The notes under the pieces were generated by a model. That model had not been told where the DNA came from. It did no database searches and saw nothing but the letters and a program-made list of their open reading frames with translations. A DNA stretch of 31,264 bases from Pseudomonadota bacterium (GTDB taxonomy: Bacteria; Desulfobacterota; Desulfovibrionia; Desulfovibrionales; Desulfovibrionaceae), in NCBI GenBank assembly GCA_023411815.1, contig JAEYOJ010000138.1:1-31264 (forward strand), given 5' to 3'. Position 1 is the stretch's first letter. Each line of letters opens with the position of its first letter. This document shows positions 9,125-16,611 of this stretch, piece after piece. Made by a program: the position numbers and the translations under genes.

Positions 9125-9151
9125 TAAAGTTTATTCTAAAGGCGCCGATGA
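9125..9151 (+). promoter_or_regulatory. sigma-28 (FliA) promoter
   Basis: TAAAGTTT (9125-9132), exactly 11 bases, then GCCGATGA (9144-9151). This differs from the enterobacterial flagellar sigma-28 consensus TAAAGTTT-N11-GCCGATAA at one position only. It lies about 30 bases upstream of the start of the DVU0524-like gene and so should drive that gene and flgM late in flagellar assembly. Confidence 0.85.
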
Positions 9152-9179
9152 CGACTCATGAGTAGGGGAGCATACTGTG

Positions 9180-9593
9180 ATGACGAATCCGCTTCATGTG
9201 CGCAACATGCTGCAGACCTACGGGAAGCAGCTCATGCACACCCGCAGGCTGAACAAGCTCATGCGTGGTATGCGCTTGGTCCAGGGGGAGACAGTCTCGC
9301 CCCTGGACCGCGAAATCAAGCGGCAGCAGATGATCGAGAGGGTCGCCCGCGAGATCCTTGACAATCTGCTGGTAACCGGCGCGGAGAACCCGATAGTGGG
9401 TGAAATTCGCGACGAACTGCAGCGTGTGCTTGGAGCGGAGTTCATTTTCGAGTACCCATTCATGGAACAGGATTTGCAAATATTTCGCAGTACCTCGTCG
9501 GGTCCGGTCAGGCTTGATAGCGGAGAGGCCAATAGGGTCCTCAGCAAATTGTGGGACATCACACTGGCCAAAATAGACCGGACCATGCTGTAA
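9180..9593 (+). CDS. DVU0524-family FlgM-associated protein
   Basis: A 137-residue soluble protein resembling the small family found directly upstream of flgM in Desulfovibrio (type member DVU0524). Visible features are a basic N-terminal helix (KQLMHTRRLNKLMRGM), a middle section with VAREILDNLL, and EFIFEYPFMEQDLQIFR near residue 90. The molecular role is not known; position suggests a partner or chaperone in late flagellar control. The start is either this ATG or the GTG directly before it (9177); GGGGAG at 9165-9170 serves both. flgM begins 14 bases after its stop. A sigma-28 promoter lies upstream. Confidence 0.85.
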   Translation: MTNPLHVRNMLQTYGKQLMHTRRLNKLMRGMRLVQGETVSPLDREIKRQQMIERVAREILDNLLVTGAENPIVGEIRDELQRVLGAEFIFEYPFMEQDLQIFRSTSSGPVRLDSGEANRVLSKLWDITLAKIDRTML

Positions 9594-9607
9594 CCGGAGC
9601 GGGAATA

Positions 9608-9907
9608 ATGGAGATCAAAAACCTTCTCGAAGGTCGTGGCGCCTACAAGCAAGATAAGATCAACAGGGCCGGGACCGAGGTCAAATCCAAGGCCACGGAT
9701 GCCGAGCCGCGCGGAAGCGATACCGTCGTGCTCTCGGAAGAGGCCCGGTTGCGAGGACAAGCCTTGCAGGTGGCCAACACGGATTCCGGCGTGCGCGCGG
9801 ATCGCGTCCAGGAACTGCGTCAGCGCATAAAGGACGGCACCTACGAGCCGAACCTGCGCACAGTCGCCGAGAACCTCCTGCGTCAGGATCTCGACCTGAT
9901 CATCTAG
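9608..9907 (+). CDS. flgM: anti-sigma-28 factor FlgM
   Basis: A 99-residue FlgM, which holds sigma-28 (FliA) inactive until the hook is complete and it is exported. The variable N-terminal half is polar, as in an unfolded FlgM. The conserved sigma-binding C-terminus has SEEARLRGQAL and RVQELRQRIKDGTYEPN (about 66-82) followed by VAENLLRQDLDLI. GGAGCGGG stands 6 bases before the ATG. Being second behind a sigma-28 promoter, it would be made by the very factor it inhibits, a feedback loop known in other flagellated bacteria. It converges with fliW-csrA. Confidence 0.92.
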   Translation: MEIKNLLEGRGAYKQDKINRAGTEVKSKATDAEPRGSDTVVLSEEARLRGQALQVANTDSGVRADRVQELRQRIKDGTYEPNLRTVAENLLRQDLDLII

Positions 9908-9922
9908 CGATTTGTCCTTTCC

Positions 9923-9950
9923 GGGGAGAGGGGCCGGTCGTCCCTCTCCA
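9923..9950 (+). terminator. possible terminator after flgM
   Basis: GGAGAGGG/CCCTCTCC (9925-9932 with 9942-9949) forms an 8-bp stem 18 bases after the flgM stop. The following ATCCTTCCC is only weakly T-rich, so termination strength is uncertain. Confidence 0.4.
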
Positions 9951-10002
9951 TCCTTCCCACAAGCATTCAAATATAAACCAAATTCTGCCATTTGGGCCCA
10001 AA

Positions 10003-10031
10003 AGCAATCATCAAGCCTGAACAGGCTTGAT
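10003..10031 (-). terminator. possible terminator of csrA-fliW
   Basis: A perfect 10-bp stem, ATCAAGCCTG with its complement (10010-10031), has a 2-base centre; on the minus strand it is followed by GATTGCTTTT. It lies about 115 bases beyond the fliW stop. Confidence 0.4.
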
Positions 10032-10129
10032 TCCCTGCCCAGGCCACCATGCCCTCCTTGGTTCGCATTCCGGAATGGCGCCTATCCGACGCACATGTGC
10101 CACAAGGAACGTACGATCCGCCGGCGGCA

Positions 10130-10157
10130 AACCTAATGACGGCGACTTAGGTTTTTT
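10130..10157 (+). terminator. plus-strand terminator overlapping the fliW stop
   Basis: AACCTAA (10130-10136) pairs with TTAGGTT (10147-10153) and is followed by TTTT. The structure includes the fliW stop codon on the opposite strand. It would stop flgM transcripts running into fliW and so keep the two convergent operons apart. Confidence 0.55.
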
Positions 10158-10593
10158 CGGAGAGCAGAAAATGGCTGGGCAGCGTGGCGTCGGTCTGTGG
10201 GATCTGCAGTCCGACCCTGGTGACGGTATTGATGATGACCGGTCCCGAGAGATTCAGGGTCGTGTTTTCCGGCCGGCCGGGCGGAATAGTCACCGTGACG
10301 AGCACGGCGACGTCTTTCCTGTCCTGGAGCTGGAGGATCTTCTGCTCCGAGTCGCCGACCTTGATCTCGTAACGCTCCATGAAGGAGTACGGGTCCGCGA
10401 CAAGCAACCCCTGCTCGGGATCGTCGATACTCTGCAGAATGAGGAAAGGAGAATCCTCCTTGATCTGCAGGAGCGTGAAACGCTGGAGATTCTCGAAGCC
10501 GATTATTCCACGCGGAAAATGAATGATCCGCTCCGCGGAAATCTTCCTCGGGCCGAGACGAGTCTGGATTACGAGTTCTTTGACTTCTGCCAT
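10147..10593 (-). CDS. fliW: flagellar assembly factor FliW
   Basis: A 148-residue FliW, the flagellin-binding protein that sequesters CsrA; when flagellin accumulates it is released onto CsrA or vice versa in a partner switch. Family features are FPRGIIGFENLQRF near 28-41, SPFLILQSIDDPEQGLLVADP in the middle (acidic patch contacting CsrA) and VTIPPGRPENTTLNLSGPVIIN. The ATG lies within the last codons of csrA, a 25-base overlap, so the two are translationally coupled in a 1:1 arrangement. Flagellin and hook-filament genes that often precede this pair are absent from the window. Confidence 0.95.
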   Translation of the reverse strand: MAEVKELVIQTRLGPRKISAERIIHFPRGIIGFENLQRFTLLQIKEDSPFLILQSIDDPEQGLLVADPYSFMERYEIKVGDSEQKILQLQDRKDVAVLVTVTIPPGRPENTTLNLSGPVIINTVTRVGLQIPQTDATLPSHFLLSEKT

Positions 10594-10808
10594 AGCTGCG
10601 TGACTGCGAGAAGATCCTGGTCACTGGTCTTGGCCGCCATGCGGTTCTGCTCCTGCACCTTGCGGTAGAGCTCGTCGCGATAGACAGGCAAATCCTCGGG
10701 AACGTCCAGGCCGATCTTGATCTGCTTGCCCTTGACGCTCAGGATCGTGATTTTGATGTTATCGCCCAGATGAATGCTTTCCCCCGGGCGCCTGGTCAGT
10801 ATCAGCAT
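10569..10808 (-). CDS. csrA: carbon storage regulator CsrA
   Basis: A 79-residue RNA-binding protein that represses translation by covering GGA-containing ribosome-binding sites, in flagellated bacteria notably that of flagellin mRNA. The family core MLILTRRPGESIHLGDNIKI starts at residue 1, and the RNA-binding KIGLDVPEDLPVYRDELY section follows. The C-terminus extends about 18 residues beyond the 61-residue E. coli protein, as common in species with FliW, where this extension contacts FliW. Frame extends upstream, but the conserved start fixes the ATG at 10808; its ribosome-binding site is weak. Overlaps fliW by 25 bases. Confidence 0.96.
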   Translation of the reverse strand: MLILTRRPGESIHLGDNIKITILSVKGKQIKIGLDVPEDLPVYRDELYRKVQEQNRMAAKTSDQDLLAVTQLWQKSKNS

Positions 10809-10946
10809 CGATATCGTGCTCGTGGTTCCTTCATTCCCAATCCGCAAGCATTCGTGCCGGCGAAGCAGTCTTCTCACCCGGAGAGGTGTGTTCCGTCAAG
10901 GACATGAATGCACTTTCACGTACTTTCAATTCAGCCCGGCCCAGGT

Positions 10947-11228
10947 TCAACCATCGACCTCTCTTATGATCAGCTCGAAAGCCTCGCCCGTGAGGTCCAG
11001 GCGATACAAGCCGCCGATCTGGGGTATCAGCCGGAACTTGCCCCTGATCAGCCGCTGCGCTGTCATGTTCAGACGCAGAACATCCCCATCGATGAGATGG
11101 CCCATGGACACGCCCGCCAAACTGCGCATGATGAACGATTGGCCGCCGAACAAGGCATGCCGGTAGGCCTCCAGCACGCATGCCTCGGGATCGGCGCAAA
11201 CCAGGGGCTTGAATAGCTTGATGGTCAT
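10947..11228 (-). CDS. hypothetical protein upstream of csrA
   Basis: A 93-residue protein I do not recognise. It has no signal or membrane segment; it alternates hydrophobic and basic stretches such as LNMTAQRLIRGKFRLIPQIGG and ends in FELIIREVDG, which suggests a small beta-rich fold. The ATG at 11228 has a weak purine-rich upstream region (GAAGAAGAG). It lies on the same strand as csrA, about 138 bases away, so it may be part of the same unit. Coding is supported by clean GC-rich third positions and lack of a better frame. Confidence 0.6.
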   Translation of the reverse strand: MTIKLFKPLVCADPEACVLEAYRHALFGGQSFIMRSLAGVSMGHLIDGDVLRLNMTAQRLIRGKFRLIPQIGGLYRLDLTGEAFELIIREVDG

Positions 11229-11339
11229 GACGCACTCTTCTTCGATATCTCCTCACTCTTGCCGCCAGCTTGCCACACTCCGCTAAAAACTTGTAGGGGA
11301 AAGGTCAGGAACCTGTGATTCATCCCACGGAGGCCAGCC

Positions 11340-11966
11340 ATGAGCCCAGATTCTCCCACCTGTCGGTTCCCCAACCTGTACGGTAGCCGGTGCATCCTGC
11401 TGCTCGGGATGACCTTGTGCATCATGAGTCTGACATCCTGCGGCTACAACCAGATGCAGCGGCAGGAGGAAGCCGTTTTCCGCGCCTTCGGCGATTTGCA
11501 GGCAGCCCTCCAGCGTCGGGCGGACCTGGTGCCCAACCTCGTCGAAACGGTCAAGGGATTCGCCCGTCAAGAACGCGAGGTGCTGACTCAGGTCATCGAA
11601 GCCCGTGCCAGGGCCACCCAGACGCAGATCAATGCGGCCGACCTTGACGACCCGCGGGCCGTGCAGAACTTCGCCCAGGCCCAGGGCGAGTTGTCCACGG
11701 CCTTGTCGCGGTTGCTGGTGGTCGTGGAGCAGTATCCGCAGTTGACCTCGAACCAGGCTTTCCGCGACCTCATGCACCAGCTCGAAGGTACCGAAAACCG
11801 TATCAATGTCGCGCGTCAGCGCTACAATGAAAACGTGGAGGTATTCAACGCCTCCATCCGCACCTTCCCGAACTCGTTCACAAACCGCCTGCTGCTGCAC
11901 CTGGAGCGCAAGGAGTTCTTCCGCGCTGCGCCGGGCGCGGAGCAGGCCCCACAGGTCAAGTTCTAG
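11340..11966 (+). CDS. lemA: LemA family lipoprotein
   Basis: A 208-residue LemA protein. The N-terminus is a signal peptide ending LTSCGYN, with a good lipobox cysteine at residue 35, so it should be a membrane-anchored lipoprotein facing the periplasm. The body has the family pattern FGDLQAALQRRADLVPNLVETVKGF followed by long helices (ARARATQTQIN; QLEGTENRINVARQRYNENV) and the closing FPNSF. GGAGG lies 8 bases before the ATG. It is the first gene of an operon with two TPM-domain genes, the usual LemA partners; the next start is 2 bases after its stop. The exact function of this pair is not established. Confidence 0.93.
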   Translation: MSPDSPTCRFPNLYGSRCILLLGMTLCIMSLTSCGYNQMQRQEEAVFRAFGDLQAALQRRADLVPNLVETVKGFARQEREVLTQVIEARARATQTQINAADLDDPRAVQNFAQAQGELSTALSRLLVVVEQYPQLTSNQAFRDLMHQLEGTENRINVARQRYNENVEVFNASIRTFPNSFTNRLLLHLERKEFFRAAPGAEQAPQVKF

Positions 11967-11967
11967 C

Positions 11968-12894
11968 ATGGCAGCCGGTTTCATCCGCACGGCCGCGCTA
12001 CAGGCCCTTGGGCTGACCCTCCTGGGCCTGGCCCTCAGCGCATCCATGGCTCGGGCCCTGGAAGTGCCGCGGCTCACGGGACGAGTCATGGACCTGGCCG
12101 ATCTGCTCCGGGCCGAAACCGAAACGTGGCTCGATGGATATCTTGCGGAGCTGGAGCGCTCGGACTCTACTCAGGTGGCCGTGCTGACCATCCCGTCTCT
12201 TGAGGATGAAAACCTGGAGGAATACTCTGTGCGTGTGGCCCAGGCCTGGGGTTTGGGCCGCCGGGATTTCGACAACGGCGCCCTGCTTCTGGTGGCGCGC
12301 GATGACCGGGCCGTGCGCATCGAAGTGGGATACGGCCTGGAGGGCAGGCTAACGGACCTGCTGGCGGGCCGGATCGTAGATAATGATATTGTTCCGCATT
12401 TCATAGCCGGCGACTTCGACGGCGGCGTCGTCGCGGGCGTGACATCCCTGGCCGAGGCGGTACGCGGCGAATACCAGGCATCGCGCGGCAGGCCTGGCTC
12501 CCCAGGAGAACCAGGCGGCGGAAGCTTCCTGGGACTCTTGGCCTTCATGCTGTTCATTTCCAGCCAGCTGGGCAGGGTGAGTCGCGTATTCGGCGGTCTG
12601 GCCGGCGGTCTGCTCATGGCCGGAGCGGGACGGACTCTGTTTAGCGCGGGATTGCTTGGCTCCATATTCCTGGGCCTTTTCGGCTTTGTGGCCGGACTCG
12701 TGCTGGCAGGCATCTTCAGGAAGACATTTCGCGGACCGCGTGGACCGCGCGGGCCTGGATCCTCCGGAGGTCGCCGCGCGCAGCCCATGATTTTCTTTCC
12801 CGGCCGTTTCCCGGGACGCGGAGGATTCGGGGGCGGCGGCTTTTCCGGCGGCGGAGGCGGTTTCGGTGGCGGCGGCGCTTCCGGCCGCTGGTAG
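11968..12894 (+). CDS. TPM-domain protein, YgcG-like, with Gly-rich tail
   Basis: A 308-residue membrane-anchored protein. A signal peptide (about 1-31, ending ASMARA) leads into a TPM domain (about 32-170) containing DLADLL, ALLLVARDDRAVRIEVGYGLEG and IVPHFIAGDFDGGV, typical of the YgcG/TPM_phosphatase family. Two hydrophobic segments follow (about 190-210 and 225-260), then a basic patch and a glycine-rich tail ending GGGGASGRW, a hallmark of these proteins. The ATG is one base past the lemA stop, so the two are coupled. Frame runs upstream into lemA, but the signal peptide fixes this start. In plants a TPM protein acts in photosystem repair; the bacterial role is unclear. Confidence 0.92.
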   Translation: MAAGFIRTAALQALGLTLLGLALSASMARALEVPRLTGRVMDLADLLRAETETWLDGYLAELERSDSTQVAVLTIPSLEDENLEEYSVRVAQAWGLGRRDFDNGALLLVARDDRAVRIEVGYGLEGRLTDLLAGRIVDNDIVPHFIAGDFDGGVVAGVTSLAEAVRGEYQASRGRPGSPGEPGGGSFLGLLAFMLFISSQLGRVSRVFGGLAGGLLMAGAGRTLFSAGLLGSIFLGLFGFVAGLVLAGIFRKTFRGPRGPRGPGSSGGRRAQPMIFFPGRFPGRGGFGGGGFSGGGGGFGGGGASGRW

Positions 12895-12902
12895 GAGGTT
12901 GC

Positions 12903-13556
12903 ATGAGGAATACCGTCGCCAGCATGCTATCCGAAACGGATCGCAGTGCGGTCGCGGCTAGCGTGGCCGAGGCGGAGCGCCGTACCTCGGCCGAGATAGC
13001 CATTGTCCTGGCCGACAGCAGTTCGGACTACGGCCGCGCCTCCACGGCCGGCGCCATGAGCCTGGGACTGATCGCAGCCACGCTCCTGGCCCTGATCCTG
13101 GGCTGGAATTCCATGTGGCTCTTCCTTTTACTCTTCGCCCTGCTCTATCCCGCCGCCCGCTTGCTGATTCACCGCTTTCCAGTCCTCAAGCGCCTGTTCA
13201 TAACCGATGCCGAACTGGACGAGGAAGTCATGGAGGCGGCATCCGTGGCCTTTCACGAGCATGGCCTGAGCCTTACCCGCGAACAGAACGCGGTTCTCGT
13301 CTATCTCTCGGCATTCGAGCATCGAGTGCGCATCATGGCCGACACGGGCTTGGCCGCCAAGGAAATGCAGGCGGATTTTGACTCCGTGGCCTCAGAATTG
13401 GCCGGAAGCATGCGCCAGGGCCGGGCGGCCCAGGGATTGTGTGTCGCTGTGCGGCGCCTGGGCGGTTTGGCCGCAGCGCACTATCCGCCACGCCCGGACG
13501 ATACCAATGAATTGCGGAACGTCATTGTCGGCCGTCCTGGAACCAACCCTCCCTGA
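12903..13556 (+). CDS. second TPM-domain membrane protein
   Basis: A 217-residue companion of the preceding gene, starting 9 bases after its stop with AGGAGG in between. The TPM domain is split: an N-terminal part (ERRTSAEIAIVLADSS) is followed by two membrane helices (about 50-68 and 70-90), then the remaining part with AFHEHGLSLTREQNAVLVYLSAFEHRVRIMADTGL. This LemA/TPM/TPM order is a recurring operon. Probably an inner-membrane protein whose domain faces the cytoplasm or periplasm depending on topology, which I cannot settle from sequence. No terminator is obvious downstream. Confidence 0.88.
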   Translation: MRNTVASMLSETDRSAVAASVAEAERRTSAEIAIVLADSSSDYGRASTAGAMSLGLIAATLLALILGWNSMWLFLLLFALLYPAARLLIHRFPVLKRLFITDAELDEEVMEAASVAFHEHGLSLTREQNAVLVYLSAFEHRVRIMADTGLAAKEMQADFDSVASELAGSMRQGRAAQGLCVAVRRLGGLAAAHYPPRPDDTNELRNVIVGRPGTNPP

Positions 13557-13584
13557 TATACCAGGCCGCTGCCACGGAAGCTCG

Positions 13585-13785
13585 CTATCCGTCCGGCCCA
13601 TATCGCTGCATCGGATCAACGAACACATCGAAGGGATCCAGGCTAGCCCAGCAAAGCGCACACCGCACGGACCGCTCGCTGGCATAGACGATTACCTCCT
13701 TGTGTTCGCACTTTCTAGCCATAAGCGTTTTCAGCCTCTGAGTCCGCTTGTGCCGAGCTTCATCCATGGAGGCGATCTTGGCCAT
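13585..13785 (-). CDS. small putative zinc-binding hypothetical protein
   Basis: A 66-residue protein with a basic N-terminal helix (ARHKRTQRLKTLMARK) followed by CEHKEVIVYASERSVRCALC, a C-x-H...C-x-x-C pattern that could hold a zinc ion. The chosen ATG has GGGGGA 9 bases upstream. An in-frame GTG at 13878 would give 97 residues but has only a GAGG one base away, too close to act. The family is not recognised. It is convergent with the TPM operon. Confidence 0.55.
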   Translation of the reverse strand: MAKIASMDEARHKRTQRLKTLMARKCEHKEVIVYASERSVRCALCWASLDPFDVFVDPMQRYGPDG

Positions 13786-13959
13786 TTCCGCGCGTTCCCC
13801 CTTTGTTATACTCCAAGGCGCAGCGTACGGATTAATCTCCGGTCCCTCCCCCGCAAACAACAAATCCGTTATTGACACGCCTCATCGACTTGGCGGCAGA
13901 AACACCGGCAGAACGAAAAATAAATACCCGTTGCTTGCAGAAAGACAAGTCCTGGAGTA

Positions 13960-15609
13960 TTGGCCATCAATAATTTCTTAGGACGGCGTAAGACCTTGGG
14001 ATACCGGCCTAGCTCGACTCGCGAGGACGCATCGCGGTACGATACGGCAAGCGCTTTGCGGTTGTTTCTTGTCTCCTTGGCAGGCATCATATGCATTGTG
14101 GGCGGCATCTCCTGGTTTTTTTTCCGTTCGGAGACACGCAGCCACATGCGGAACGTCTCCGCCGGAGAGATGCTGCATATCGATTATAGCCACCATGTTC
14201 TGGACGCGGAAATCCAATCAATCCTGTCAGACGTCCGCCTGCTCGCACTTCAAAGCGAGTTTCCCAAGTACCTCGCGACCCACGACGATTCCTTTCTCAA
14301 CCACCTGGCTTTCGAGTGCCGGGCAGTCCTTGCGTATCGAGACTGCTACACCCGCATCAACTACGTGGACCCGCAAGGCGAAGCCATCCTGGAAATCTCC
14401 AGCCGCAATTATCCCGCACCAGAAGCAAACTCGGGCCGAACCACAGCATCGGGTAGCATGCCGTATTTGAATGCACCCCGCATGGTATATCCCGTAACCG
14501 ATTCCCTTCAGAAATCCGATCACACTAAGGAGTTCAACGCCCTAAACCTGGTTTTTAATTACCCGATCAAGAATGAGAAAAGCACGACCATAGGCTTCGT
14601 GCAGGTTTTCTATTCGATGCAGGAGCTTGCCAGGCGTATTCGCCTGCTCTTGAGCCGCAATGATTCGACGGGAATGCTGCTGGCTCCGGATGGCCGTCTG
14701 CTTCTCTTGGCTGCGGGCGTAGATGGTCCAGCCCAGCTCGTGGAAGGCTCCGACGATTTCGTGCAACGATTCCGCGAGCCCTGGCTGATAGTGGCCTCCT
14801 CCGAGCGAGGGCAATTTCGCAACAGCGATGGACTTTTCACTTTCACCACCGTGCATCTGGGCAAGGATGGAAAAGGAGCATTCCCCTTTTCCCAGCCCCG
14901 CGCAGGCCCGGAGCCCGATCAGTCAGGCTACCACATCAAGCTTGTGGCCTTTCAGCCGCATGAGCGGTTATCGGAGCCTGCGGAGCGGCTGTTCCTCGGC
15001 ATTTTCGCTCCAAGCGGGACAATGCTCTTGCTCCTGTCCTTGACCGCCTGGATAATCTCCGCCCGCGTCACAAAGAAAAAAATGCACGCCGCCCAGCTTT
15101 TTGCCAGGGCATATTATGATGAGCTTACCGGGTTACCCAACCGAGGGCTCTTTTTCGACCGCCTGAGCCAGGCCATGGGGCTTTATCGCCGCTATGGCCA
15201 CAAGTTTGCCCTGCTTTACGTGGATTTGAATAATTTTAAGTGTGTTAATGACCTTTACGGCCACGCGGTGGGTGACGAGGTGCTGCGCCATGTGGCGAAA
15301 AGACTGTCGGCCATGCTGCGGGAGTCTGATACGGCCGCGCGTATTGGGGGAGACGAGTTCGTAATCCTCCTGCATCAGGTAAATGATCGCCCGGATGCGG
15401 AGTCCGTGGCATGTAAAATCGCCCACAGCATTACACGCCCCTATCACCTGAACGGACAGGAACTGCAAATCGGCGCTTCGGTTGGAGTTAGCCTATTTCC
15501 AGACGATGGAGATAGTCAGGATGCCCTGCTAAGCTCGGCAGACATGTCCATGTACGCGGACAAAGGTCGGCGCAGGTGCAGGGCTGAGGCTGATTGCCCC
15601 GATCAGTGA
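13960..15609 (+). CDS. membrane-bound diguanylate cyclase with periplasmic sensor
   Basis: A 549-residue protein making c-di-GMP. A first membrane helix (about 31-53) precedes a roughly 290-residue periplasmic region that looks like a double-CACHE sensor (EIQSILSDVRLLAL; INYVDPQGEAILEI), then a second helix (about 345-368) and a GGDEF domain. The active site is intact: YYDELTGLPNR, VDLNNFKCVND and GGDEF at 463-467, with an RxxD inhibitory site (RESD) five residues before it. No EAL domain. The start is a TTG; GGAG is only two bases before it, so initiation may instead use the TTG at 13996. It stands alone, with a cheW downstream on the opposite strand. Confidence 0.93.
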   Translation: MAINNFLGRRKTLGYRPSSTREDASRYDTASALRLFLVSLAGIICIVGGISWFFFRSETRSHMRNVSAGEMLHIDYSHHVLDAEIQSILSDVRLLALQSEFPKYLATHDDSFLNHLAFECRAVLAYRDCYTRINYVDPQGEAILEISSRNYPAPEANSGRTTASGSMPYLNAPRMVYPVTDSLQKSDHTKEFNALNLVFNYPIKNEKSTTIGFVQVFYSMQELARRIRLLLSRNDSTGMLLAPDGRLLLLAAGVDGPAQLVEGSDDFVQRFREPWLIVASSERGQFRNSDGLFTFTTVHLGKDGKGAFPFSQPRAGPEPDQSGYHIKLVAFQPHERLSEPAERLFLGIFAPSGTMLLLLSLTAWIISARVTKKKMHAAQLFARAYYDELTGLPNRGLFFDRLSQAMGLYRRYGHKFALLYVDLNNFKCVNDLYGHAVGDEVLRHVAKRLSAMLRESDTAARIGGDEFVILLHQVNDRPDAESVACKIAHSITRPYHLNGQELQIGASVGVSLFPDDGDSQDALLSSADMSMYADKGRRRCRAEADCPDQ

Positions 15610-15871
15610 CTCGCCGCTCAAGCACGGAGTGCGGATTTCCGGTTACGGGCGAGTGCGAGGATGCGTTCGTCCAGTTAAAAAAGTTAAGCACGCCGGGTGG
15701 ACGATTCTCAAAAGTCTCCCGAACGCAGTTACAGGCTTTGGGTTCCGCTACTCCCAAGGTCAGGACCGAAGTCGTTCCCGTATCCGACATGACTGGAGGC
15801 ACCAGCACGACGGCCATGCCCGCCTCACGCAGGAAGCCCCAGTCCGTTCTCTGTTGGAGCATCTTCCGCAT
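15488..15871 (-). other. uncertain open frame antisense to the diguanylate cyclase 3' end
   Basis: A 127-codon frame starting MRKMLQQRTDWGFLREAG whose upper two thirds lie in otherwise empty DNA and have GC-rich third positions (AVVLVPPVMSDTGTTSVL). The last third runs antisense into the cyclase gene and looks non-coding. No ribosome-binding site is evident. It may be a broken gene or chance; I do not recognise it. Confidence 0.22.
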
Positions 15872-15949
15872 GGCTGCTAGAGCAGATAGCTTCTGAAACG
15901 CCCATTCCGGCGTTGACGGCGCATGTGAATTACGCCTACGCCGAAGCTA

Positions 15950-15990
15950 GCGGCAAGCCATGCCTATGCATGGCTTGCAGAACTTTTTCA
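15950..15990 (+). terminator. Rho-independent terminator-like hairpin
   Basis: GCAAGCCATGC (15953-15963) pairs perfectly with GCATGGCTTGC (15968-15978) around a CTAT loop and is followed by AGAACTTTTTC. It stands about 345 bases after the diguanylate cyclase stop on the same strand. Confidence 0.55.
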
Positions 15991-16045
15991 AAAGCAAATG
16001 TTTTATTATACAATCGGGAGTCGCGTTCTCACATTTCGGCTGATC

Positions 16046-16089
16046 CGAAAAAGCCTGACAAATCAGCCAAGCTCATGACGTCAGGCTTA
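16046..16089 (-). terminator. Rho-independent terminator of cheW
   Basis: On the minus strand AAGCCTGAC (16088-16080) pairs with GTCAGGCTT (16059-16051), followed by TTTCGG. The upstream arm includes the cheW stop codon. Confidence 0.65.
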
Positions 16090-16611
16090 GGCAACCTGCT
16101 CGTCCTCGATTTCGGACTGGCTGGCCGTGTCGCAAGAGGCATTCAAGGCCGTAAGCTCATTCAACGAAAACAGCTTTTGGATATCAAGAATAATGACGAA
16201 CTCGTCTCCCTGGCGCCCCATGCCCTTTATGAAGCTGGGAGAGACTGCGGTGCCCATCTTGGGAGCCGGCTGAATATCCTCGGCCCGTATTTCGATGACC
16301 TCACGCACTGCGTCCACTAGAGCGCCCATGAGCGAAACTTCGTTCTCGGACTCGATCTCCAGGATGATGATGCACGTATTGATGGTGTCCTCGGCCTTGG
16401 GCATGCCGAACTTGCGGCGCATGTCCACCACCGGCACGGCATTGCCGCGCAGATTGATGACTCCGCGCATGAACTCGGAAGTCCTGGGAACCCTCGTAAT
16501 GGTCGTAAGTTCCAAAACCTCCCGTACCGAATCTATCTCCACCGCAAAGAACTCTTCATCCATGACAAAGGTCAGGCACTGGTTAGTCTGACTGAAACCC
16601 TGGCTCTCCAT
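16087..16611 (-). CDS. cheW: chemotaxis coupling protein CheW
   Basis: A 174-residue CheW, which links chemoreceptors to the CheA kinase at the inner face of the membrane. The fold's signatures are present: FVMDEEFFAVEIDSVREVLEL, RVPRTSEFMRGVINLRGNAVPVVDMR (the receptor/CheA contact strand) and the closing VIILDIQKLFS. The C-terminus adds about 20 polar residues ending SEIEDEQVA. The ATG at 16611 has GGGAG 8 bases upstream; the frame runs further up without a better start. It is not beside other che genes, so it serves a receptor array encoded elsewhere. It is similar to the second cheW at 25.5 kb over the whole core. Confidence 0.95.
   Translation of the reverse strand: MESQGFSQTNQCLTFVMDEEFFAVEIDSVREVLELTTITRVPRTSEFMRGVINLRGNAVPVVDMRRKFGMPKAEDTINTCIIILEIESENEVSLMGALVDAVREVIEIRAEDIQPAPKMGTAVSPSFIKGMGRQGDEFVIILDIQKLFSLNELTALNASCDTASQSEIEDEQVA

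Noticed and set aside
10831..10905. 24-codon minus-strand mini-ORF just upstream of csrA
   Set aside because: It has an ATG and a stop but no ribosome-binding site, and its length is within chance.
11283..12089. 268-codon minus-strand frame opposite lemA
   Set aside because: Antisense shadow; LemA motifs and lipobox on the plus strand are decisive.
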